A stretch of DNA of 7,066 nt, taken from contig JBGSTO010000542.1 of the NCBI GenBank assembly GCA_041736465.1, forward strand, positions 1 through 7,066, written 5' to 3'. Both the position numbers and the translations under genes were made by a program. Shown one piece after another: positions 1 to 6,300 of the stretch. Positions within the stretch are counted from its first letter, which is position 1, and each line of letters begins with the position of its first letter. The DNA is from JAJUJL01 sp041736465. GTDB taxonomy: Bacteria; Chloroflexota; Anaerolineae; Anaerolineales; UBA4823. The notes below the pieces were generated by a model, which had not been told where the DNA came from, did no database searches, and saw only the letters and a list, made by a program, of their open reading frames with translations.

Positions 1-154
1 AAAGGGCGAAGGCTATTTCACCTGCCTGAACTCGCTGCGAGACGTGGAACCGATGGTGGGGCTGATCCTGAGCGAGGGAGCGATGGATGCACCGCCGCCG
101 GAAAATGCAGGCGATGAGGCGGCAGGTGGGGCCGAGCAGGAGGGGGAAGGTTAA
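1..154 (+). CDS. drmA: C-terminal fragment, probable DISARM helicase DrmA
   Basis: Only the last 50 codons are present, read from base 2 and ending in TAA at 152-154. The visible protein begins KGEGYFTCLNSLRDVEP and continues MVGLILSEGAMD. It ends in an acidic, low-complexity tail rich in Ala, Gly and Glu (PPPENAGDEAAGGAEQEGEG). No helicase motif lies inside the window, so the identification rests on position: the gene ends one base before a DUF1998 protein, which is followed by a PLD-fold protein, the drmA-drmB-drmC order of DISARM. The NSLRDVEP segment also fits my memory of DrmA C-termini, but I cannot confirm it here. In DISARM, DrmA is a large SF2-type helicase that works with DrmB on incoming phage DNA. 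It could instead be another helicase paired with a DUF1998 protein. G+C-rich codon use matches the two following genes. Confidence 0.6.
   Translation, partial: KGEGYFTCLNSLRDVEPMVGLILSEGAMDAPPPENAGDEAAGGAEQEGEG
138..150 (+). promoter_or_regulatory. ribosome binding site of drmB
   Basis: A purine-rich stretch with AGGAGG at 138-143 and GGAAGG at 145-150 lies 12 and 5 nt before ATG 156. It sits inside the last codons of the upstream gene. It supports ATG 156 as the start rather than the earlier in-frame ATG at 87, which would place 23 extra Arg/Lys-rich codons fully inside the upstream gene. Confidence 0.6.
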
Positions 155-155
155 G

Positions 156-2039
156 ATGAAAGCGACCGGGAAGAAGCAGCAAACCAACAGCAGCCTACGG
201 GTGGGAGAGATCCGCCCGAGCCAATTGATGTACACCTACGGGGTGGGGGCGCTGATCGACCTGCCCAAGATTTCGGTGATCGTGACCGGGCTGGACGATT
301 GGCCGACCAACCCCGAATACACGCGCCCGGTGAACGAGAGCCGTTTGCTGCAGGCGGTGCAGTTCCACCTGCCGGCGGTGGAGAAACTGCTGGCGCCGCC
401 GGTGGTGCCAGAGACGGGCAAGCCTTTTGACCCCACCGATGTTGAAACGCTGATCGGGGTGCCGGTGGCTACCTTCCCGCGCTGGATGGTGTGCCCGCAC
501 TGCCGCATCCTGGCGCCGCTGAGCTCGGGGCTGTTCCAACTGGATGAAAGCCTGTACCGCAGCGACGAAACCTGCTACCGGCATACAAGCTGCAACCGGG
601 CGAAAAATCCGGAGGTGATCCCAGCGCGCTTCCTGGCGGCGTGCGAAAACGGGCACCTGGATGACTTCCCGTGGGTGGAATTCGTGCATCACAACGAAGC
701 GTGCGAGCTGCCGATGCTGCGACTGATCGAGCACGGGCCATCCGGAGAGACGCGCGACCTGGAAGTGCGCTGCGAGCACTGCGATGCGAAGCGGCGCATG
801 ACGGAGGCATTCGGCATCGAAAACCGCGAGAAGCTACCCGGCTGCCGCGGGCGCCGTCCGCACCTGCGGGATTTCGACAGCAAGCCGTGCGAATTGAAGA
901 TGCGGGCTATCTCGCTGGGGGCTTCTAACACCTGGTTCGCAACCTCGCTGAGCACGATCGGCATCCCGGTCTCGGCGGATATCCTGATGCAACTGATCGA
1001 AGAGAGCTGGGGCGTGCTGAAGAACGTGAGCAGCGTGGAAATCGTTGCGTTCATGCGGTCGGTCGGGCAGCTTGGGAGGCTCAGCCAATACCCGGATGGA
1101 AGGATTTTTTCAGCGATCCAGCAGTACCAGTTCAATCTGAACACGGGAAGCACACGGGGCACGAAACCGGATTTGAAGACGCCGGAGTGGAAAGTGTTTA
1201 CCGAGCACAACCCGGCGCTGAACAGCGACGAATTCCGGCTGCGCCCGGTGGAGGCGCCGGCGCAGTATCAAGGCATGATCCGGCAGGTGGTGCTTGTGGA
1301 GCGGCTGCGGGAAGTGACGGCGCTGGTGGGATTCACGCGCATCGATTCGGGGGGCGAGATGACCGACGAGCTGGACATTCCGACACAAAACGCGCCGCTG
1401 GCGCGCAGAGCGCCCACGTGGGCGCCGGCGAGCGAGGTGCGCGGCGAGGGGATCTTCGTCCAGTTCGATGAAGCCCGGATTGGCGAATGGGCCAGCCGCC
1501 CGAGCCTGCTGGCAGCGAGAAACGAGTTTTTCGAGGCGCACGTGCGCTGGCGGAAGGCACGCGGCATTGAGCCGCCGGAGGAGGGGTTCCCGGGAATGCG
1601 CTACGTGCTGCTGCACTCGTTCTCGCATGCATTGATGCGGCAGTTTGCGCTGGAATGCGGGTATGCGTCAGCCAGCATCCGCGAGCGGATTTACGCCCAG
1701 GCGCCGGGCGAGGGGCGCGATGGGATGGCGGGCATCCTGATCTACACCTCAGCCCCGGACAGCGAGGGTACACTAGGCGGGCTGGTGAGCCTGGGCGAGA
1801 CCGAAACGCTGAGCCTGCACATTGCCCAGGCATTGGAAGCCATGCAGTTATGCGCCAACGACCCGCTGTGCGCCGAACACGTTCCCGGAGCACAGGGTCA
1901 CACCATCCACGGAGCGGCGTGCCACGCGTGCCTGTTTTCGCCGGAGACTTCGTGCGAGCGCGGCAACCGCTACCTGGACCGGGCGGCGCTGGCGGTGACG
2001 GTCGAAAAAGGCGAGCTGAGTTTCTTCGAGGCGAAATGA
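156..2039 (+). CDS. drmB: DISARM protein DrmB (DUF1998 zinc-binding protein)
   Basis: This 627-residue protein is recognisable as a DrmB/DUF1998 family member. Near the N-terminus it has the family-like segment LRVGEIRPSQLMYTYGVGAL (about residues 14-33) followed by a VTGLDDW motif. A cysteine-rich zinc-binding part follows: CPHC at 113-116, C140, C146, C163 (ACENGH), C183, CEHC at 206-209, C230 and C245. The C-terminal DUF1998 module has HSFSHALMRQFA at about 487-498, GTLGGL at 538-543, and a final cysteine cluster (C566, C572, C589, C592, C600) ending at GNRYLDR (603-609). DUF1998 modules are found attached to or beside SF2 helicases, and in DISARM DrmB forms a complex with DrmA. ATG 156 was chosen because it follows a good ribosome binding site and the upstream stop by one base. 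Its stop overlaps the next start (ATGA), so translation with DrmC is probably coupled. No frameshift or missing segment is evident. Confidence 0.85.
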   Translation: MKATGKKQQTNSSLRVGEIRPSQLMYTYGVGALIDLPKISVIVTGLDDWPTNPEYTRPVNESRLLQAVQFHLPAVEKLLAPPVVPETGKPFDPTDVETLIGVPVATFPRWMVCPHCRILAPLSSGLFQLDESLYRSDETCYRHTSCNRAKNPEVIPARFLAACENGHLDDFPWVEFVHHNEACELPMLRLIEHGPSGETRDLEVRCEHCDAKRRMTEAFGIENREKLPGCRGRRPHLRDFDSKPCELKMRAISLGASNTWFATSLSTIGIPVSADILMQLIEESWGVLKNVSSVEIVAFMRSVGQLGRLSQYPDGRIFSAIQQYQFNLNTGSTRGTKPDLKTPEWKVFTEHNPALNSDEFRLRPVEAPAQYQGMIRQVVLVERLREVTALVGFTRIDSGGEMTDELDIPTQNAPLARRAPTWAPASEVRGEGIFVQFDEARIGEWASRPSLLAARNEFFEAHVRWRKARGIEPPEEGFPGMRYVLLHSFSHALMRQFALECGYASASIRERIYAQAPGEGRDGMAGILIYTSAPDSEGTLGGLVSLGETETLSLHIAQALEAMQLCANDPLCAEHVPGAQGHTIHGAACHACLFSPETSCERGNRYLDRAALAVTVEKGELSFFEAK

Positions 2040-2839
2040 ACAGCATCCCGGAAATCGTACTGCGCCTGGTGGAGGATTTGCCAGCGGAGCAGGCGGAGCA
2101 CCTGGCTCGGCTGCTGGAGAACGAAAGCGACCCCAACTGGGGGCGGCGGCTGCATTTGCTGAGAGCGGCAATCCCGCAGGTGGAGGTGCAGGAACGGGCG
2201 CTGCGTTTCATTTCCGAGTGGCAGTCGCTGCCGCAGCCGCCCACGGCGCGGGAAATGGCGATGCTGCTGGAATCGGTTTCGCTGGCGCTGGCGCAGCAGC
2301 GAGGCAAGCAAAAGATCGAGCTGACCTGGACAGGCCCGCACAGTTCGCAGAGCAACCTGCGGCGCACCGACCAGGCCTTGATGGAGCTGATCCATGAAGC
2401 CAGGGAACGCATCCTGATCGTGAGCTTCGTGGTGTACAAGGCCAGGGCGATCCTGGCGGCGCTGGAGCAGGCGGCGGATCGAGGGGTGGAGATCACTATC
2501 GTGCTCGAGTCGGGCGAGGTGAGCGAGGGGAAGATCGCGTACCGGGCGATCGACTCGCTGGGGGCGGCAGTGCGGGAAAAAGCGAGGGTGTTCATCTGGC
2601 CGGCGGCGAAGCGACCGGCGAATGCTGAAGGGAAGACCGGTTCGCTGCATGCGAAGGCCGGGGTGGCGGATGGGAAGATGGCGTACATCTCAAGCGCCAA
2701 CCTGACCGAGTACGCGATGACGGTGAATATGGAGATGGGGGTGCTGATGAGGAATGCGGAGATTGCGGGAAGTATCGAGAGGCATTTTGAGGCGCTGATT
2801 GCACAGCGGGTGCTGATGGAGGTGGAGAGGGCGGGGTAA
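2036..2839 (+). CDS. drmC: DISARM protein DrmC, PLD-fold with one HKD motif
   Basis: The protein has 267 residues, starting at ATG 2036 inside the drmB stop codon; a GAGG at 2028-2031 lies 4 nt upstream. The first 100 residues are helical and Leu/Glu-rich, without a motif I recognise. Residues about 105-267 form a phospholipase D-type fold: the strand-helix segment ERILIVSFVVYKARAILAAL (123-142), then VEITIVLES (151-159). The HKD motif is SLHAKAGVADGKMAYISSAN, with H205, K207 and D212, then N222 and E233 (NMEMGVL). A single HKD motif means that, as in other one-motif PLD nucleases, a dimer would be needed for a complete active site. That is known for the superfamily and not shown here. DrmC is the PLD member of the DISARM core; its contribution to defence is reported to be less critical than that of DrmA and DrmB. 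Position directly after drmB supports the name. No clear terminator follows. Confidence 0.83.
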   Translation: MNSIPEIVLRLVEDLPAEQAEHLARLLENESDPNWGRRLHLLRAAIPQVEVQERALRFISEWQSLPQPPTAREMAMLLESVSLALAQQRGKQKIELTWTGPHSSQSNLRRTDQALMELIHEARERILIVSFVVYKARAILAALEQAADRGVEITIVLESGEVSEGKIAYRAIDSLGAAVREKARVFIWPAAKRPANAEGKTGSLHAKAGVADGKMAYISSANLTEYAMTVNMEMGVLMRNAEIAGSIERHFEALIAQRVLMEVERAG

Positions 2840-3024
2840 GTGATGATCAGGAAAATACTATCTGTTCAAATGCAATGTCAACCGTTGTAGCGTAGATACC
2901 GGAATTTTCGCTAGAATAAATCCGGACCGCCCTATAACATGAATGTCTCATTCTACGAGTAAATCCAACCAAATCCTCAATCAAGTACAATGACATTAAT
3001 CGGCCAATTGATGACATCTTTCAT

Positions 3025-3053
3025 TTGACATTCATAAGAAAATATGCGATAAA
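3025..3053 (+). promoter_or_regulatory. candidate sigma70-type promoter
   Basis: A perfect -35 hexamer TTGACA (3025-3030) is followed after 17 nt by GATAAA (3048-3053), which matches 4 of 6 positions of TATAAT. The surroundings are A+T-rich. Transcription would begin near 3060 and give a leader of about 245 nt before ATG 3306. It is a sequence match only; another promoter (3222-3250) may be used instead. Confidence 0.45.
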
Positions 3054-3089
3054 GAGAGAAATATTTCACGAACTTCTGGAAGCTATGAC

Positions 3090-3122
3090 CCAGGGGCTGT
3101 AATGTGGTCACTTCGTCCCTGG
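3090..3122 (+). promoter_or_regulatory. upstream leader hairpin, possible attenuator partner
   Basis: CCAGGG (3090-3095) can pair with CCCTGG (3117-3122) around a 21-nt loop. Inside that loop GGTCACT (3106-3112) can pair with AGTGA-CC (3132-3139, one bulged A), which uses part of the left arm of the 3136 hairpin. The two pairings exclude each other, as in attenuators. I do not recognise a known riboswitch class here. The pairings were found by eye and may be chance. Confidence 0.25.
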
Positions 3123-3135
3123 CGAGCAAGCAGTG

Positions 3136-3169
3136 AACCCGGCCAGATTGTTGGCTGGGTTATTGTTTT
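3136..3169 (+). terminator. candidate rho-independent terminator or attenuator hairpin
   Basis: AACCCGGCCA (3136-3145) pairs with TGGCTGGGTT (3152-3161) over 10 base pairs, one of them G-U, around a 6-nt loop. A T-rich tail (ATTGTTTT, 3162-3169) follows. This is the shape of an intrinsic terminator. It lies downstream of the 3025 promoter and 136 nt before the beta-helix start codon, so it would act as a leader attenuator for that gene. It could alternatively end read-through from the DISARM operon. The T-run is interrupted, so efficiency may be modest. Confidence 0.5.
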
Positions 3170-3221
3170 AATCAATAAACTAATAAGGTTGAGGCGGGGA
3201 TATTTAAACGGTGATTACTGA

Positions 3222-3250
3222 GTCACAACTTTATCGTCTGATTTTATTAT
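3222..3250 (+). promoter_or_regulatory. second candidate promoter with overlapping dyad
   Basis: GTCACA (3222-3227, 4 of 6 to the -35 consensus) lies 17 nt before TATTAT (3245-3250, 5 of 6 to the -10). A transcript would start near 3257 and skip the hairpins. An imperfect palindrome, GTGATTACTGAGTCAC (3211-3226), overlaps the -35 and could be an operator. The match is weak. Confidence 0.25.
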
Positions 3251-3291
3251 TGTTAACTACTGAATTGATCAGTCAGGGCTGGATCATCTAC

Positions 3292-3298
3292 AAAGGGG
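3292..3298 (+). promoter_or_regulatory. ribosome binding site of the beta-helix gene
   Basis: AAAGGGG lies 7 nt before ATG 3306. An in-frame TGA at 3261-3263 closes the frame upstream and no ATG, GTG or TTG start lies between, so 3306 is the earliest reasonable start. Confidence 0.6.
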
Positions 3299-3305
3299 CT
3301 GTGCA

Positions 3306-6300
3306 ATGATTAGAAAAATGTTTACCAAGATGGTTTCGGACTCCTTGAATACCGCAGTTATTCTTTCACTGGTATTCCCTCACATCTTTCCTATCTATTC
3401 ACATTCATTTTCGAAAGCTGATGAAGGGAGTTCCCCCACTAGTCCAACAATCATGGAATCTTCCGATGAAGAGATTCGATCAACGCAGGTAACCACGAAT
3501 ATCTTTGACTATACGAAATACCAGCAGAGTGATTTAATCAATTCATCTAATACTATTGCTTTGGAACCCGAAATTCAGATAAATTCATCCGATCAAATTA
3601 CATCAACCGAGATTATTACGACTACACCTCCAATCCTTCCACCTGATCCTGCCGAATTTCCACCTTCTGAGCCAGCTCCGGTTATTACGCCAACGGAACA
3701 GATTATTTTAGCAACCGAATCCGGTTTGACACGTTACGTCGCTGATAACGGCAACAACGATATGAACACCTGCCTGGAGCCGAACTTACCTTGCCGGACA
3801 GTTCAGTGGGCATACTCCCAGGCGCTTTCCAATGACATCATCAAAATTGCCACCGGCGTTTACACAAATCCCAACATGAGCGTTGACCTTAAGTTCCTGA
3901 CCGTCGATAAGACAATTGCCTTGTCAGGCGGCTACTCGACTTCAGACTGGAACGCACAAGATCCGCTGCTGAACCCGACGGTGCTCGATGGGCAGAACCT
4001 GGGGCAGGTGCTGTATGCCAGCACTGCCGGGATCACCGTCACATTGAACGGGTTGACAGTGCAGAACGGGCTCAGCTACGTGGTCGATGTGCGCAACGGT
4101 CGGTTGTTGATGGACGGCTGCCAGGTCAGCAACAACACAGGCGGCAACTATGCAGTCTATCTGGATAACGCCGACGGGTCACGAGTAGTGAGCTCAGCCA
4201 TCCAGAACAATCGTTATGGGCTGTATGCCACTAATACCGACAACCTGCTGCTGCAGGGCAATACCATCTCAGGCAACACCATTAGCTATGGTGTGTATCT
4301 TTATATTAACAACCTGTATGCCACACTGACAGAGAACTCGATCAACACCAACGCCGGCTACGGGCTATACCTTTACTCCAACAACGACTATGCCAATTTC
4401 ACCCAAAACACGATTTCCACCAATGGTTCCTATGGGGTATATGTCAATCGCGGAAATGATTATGTATTGTTTGATCACAACACGATCGTCAATAACAACA
4501 ATACTGGCGTCTACTTCTACAACTACAGTGCCAACAACAATAACACCTTTTTGAACAACACCATCGCCGGCAACAAAGGCTTTGGGGTGTGCTTCAACTC
4601 CAGCAGTTATTCAACCAATATCACTTTCCAGAACAACTTGATTGCCGGCAACGGAACAAACAACACCCACGATGGGTTGTATATCTACGGCGGCACGAAC
4701 TTCTTGCTGGAGGACAACTTCATCGCTCGCAACCTGGGCGATGGCATCGAGTGGGGTTACGGAACAGGAACGCTACGGCATAACACGATCGCCGACAACA
4801 CCGGCGGCGTTGGGCTGCGCGCTGGCCAACCCACCCTGACCCTCGTCAATACCATCATCAGCGGGCACACCTATGGCATCCAGACCACTTCTACTTCTGC
4901 CAGCGTTTCGGCTGACCACACCCTGTGGTGGAACAATACCTACAACACCGGCGCTTTTGGCGGGATCAACATCCCCACCAGCAATAATGTTTATGGCGAT
5001 CCAGCCTTCGCAGATGGAGTCGATCCTTTCAGCGCCTTTCACCTCACTGCCGCTTCCTCGGCGATCGACGCCGGGGCAATCACAGCCGTGTCGATCGACA
5101 TCGACGGCGAAAACCGCGCCTGGCCGGATATCGGCGCCGACGAGTATCCGCGCGTCCTGACACTCTTCCCCGATTACCGGCGCTCCGCCGCCCCAGGGGC
5201 GGTGGTGAGTTACACCCACACGCTGCTCAACTCGGGCGGGGTAACGGATTCGGTGGCGCTCTCGGCAGTCTCTTCCCAGGGTTGGGATCTCTCACTCGAT
5301 CCAACCAGCGCCACGCTCGCCAGCGGACAGACCATCAGTGTTACCCTGGCACTTAGCGTGCCACCCGGCGCTGACGGCCTGGCCGATACCACTTCCCTTA
5401 TCGCTACTTCCACCATCTCCCCTTCTGTTTTCACTTCGGTTGATGATACGACGATCGTTGGTTTGGAAGTGCGCTTAGAGCCAAATCATAATAGCTCCCT
5501 CTTGCCCGGAATAACTACTGTACTGACACATACCATAACCAATCTAAGCCCTATACCAGATATTTACACCGTCACATTGTCGAGCATCCGCGGCTGGTCG
5601 GAACTACTTACGCCGGGGCCGTTCAGCCTCGATCCGGGCGCTTCTGCGCAGGTAGATGTGCGGGTGACGCTGCCGGCTTCGGCAGCCGCTGGCAACGCTG
5701 ACATCGTCACATTGACTGCAGCTTCTTTGAGTATCCCGGAAGTGTTGGACACTGCGGTAGACACCATCACTGCCCTGGCAGCGCCGGGCACGCGCTACGT
5801 CGCTCCCAGTGGGATTGATACCGACAACAACTGCCTGGTAAATACAATCCCCTGCCAGACACTGAACTGGGCAAACGATCAGGCATTATCCGGAGACACC
5901 ATCAAGCTGGCGGCAGGGACGTACTCCAACCCAGACATGACGGCCGAGCAGCGCCTGCTGGTGGTAGACCGGACGATGTCACTGTCAGGCGGCTACTCAA
6001 CATCGGACTGGAACACACAGGATCCGCTGCTGAACCCGACGGTGCTCGACGGGCAGAACCTGGGCCAGGTGCTGTATGCGGACACTGCCGGGATCACCGT
6101 CGCATTGAACGGGCTGACGATCCAGAATGGGCTCAACTATGTGGTCGAAGTGCACAACAGCCGCCTCCTGATAGATAGCTGCCAGGTCAGCAACAACACA
6201 GGTAGCAACTATGCAGTCTATTTGGATAACGCCGACGGGTCACGAGTAGTGAGCTCAGCCATCCAGAACAATCGTTATGGGCTGTATGCCAACAACACCG

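Larger units (their letters stand above)
2840..3305. other. A+T-rich intergenic region between drmC and the beta-helix gene
   Basis: No credible gene lies in these 466 bases; all frames are broken by stops. Composition drops sharply from the G+C-rich operon: a hand count gives 20 G+C of 60 in bases 2941-3000 and 24 of 60 in 3181-3240. The first 185 bases hold only an imperfect dyad (CCGGA at 2899-2903, AAATCCGG at 2918-2925) with no T-run behind it, so it is a poor terminator candidate. The second half holds the promoter, leader hairpins and ribosome binding site listed separately. This is probably the boundary between two unrelated transcription units. Confidence 0.75.
3729..5789 (+). repeat. 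tandem unit 1 (2061 bp, 687 codons) of the beta-helix gene
   Basis: The unit runs from TRYVADNG (residue 142) to the residue before the second TRYVA (828). It holds one complete beta-helix, its DIGADEY-type end and two Ig-like domains. The offset to unit 2 is 2061 at every landmark checked: TRYVA 3729/5790, DPLLNP 3960/6021, first coil 4260/6321, SNNVYGD 4980/7041. I found no net insertion or deletion between copies. Confidence 0.9.

Noticed and set aside
87..155. Earlier in-frame ATG for drmB at 87.
   Set aside because: It would add 23 Arg/Lys-rich residues fully inside the upstream gene; ATG 156 has a better ribosome binding site and directly follows the upstream stop.
1655..2035. Upstream extension of the drmC frame to ATG 1655.
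   Set aside because: This stretch overlaps the conserved DUF1998 end of drmB, and its translation is low-complexity Arg/Gly-rich; ATG 2036 gives a normal DrmC start with an ATGA overlap.
1333..2700. Long minus-strand open frame of 455 codons across drmB and drmC.
   Set aside because: It lies opposite two well-recognised genes, and its product is Arg/Ser/Pro-rich without any motif, as expected for antisense frames in G+C-rich DNA.
2840..2890. Small frame after drmC starting MIRKIL, resembling MIRKMF at the beta-helix start.
   Set aside because: Only about six residues resemble each other, the frame ends after 16 codons, and the similarity can be chance.
2899..2925. Imperfect dyad CCGGA/AAATCCGG as the drmC terminator.
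   Set aside because: It has a bulged, weak stem and no T-run after it.
3060..3200. A known riboswitch (cyclic-di-GMP, cobalamin, TPP or guanidine type) in the leader.
   Set aside because: None of the conserved core motifs of these classes that I could recall is present.
4589..4839. Short + strand frames of 64 and 65 codons inside the beta-helix gene.
   Set aside because: They are in other frames of a continuous gene and have no family features.
4773..5219. Minus-strand frames at 4773-5219 and 6576-6980.
   Set aside because: They are antisense to the beta-helix gene and share sequence only because the + strand is duplicated.
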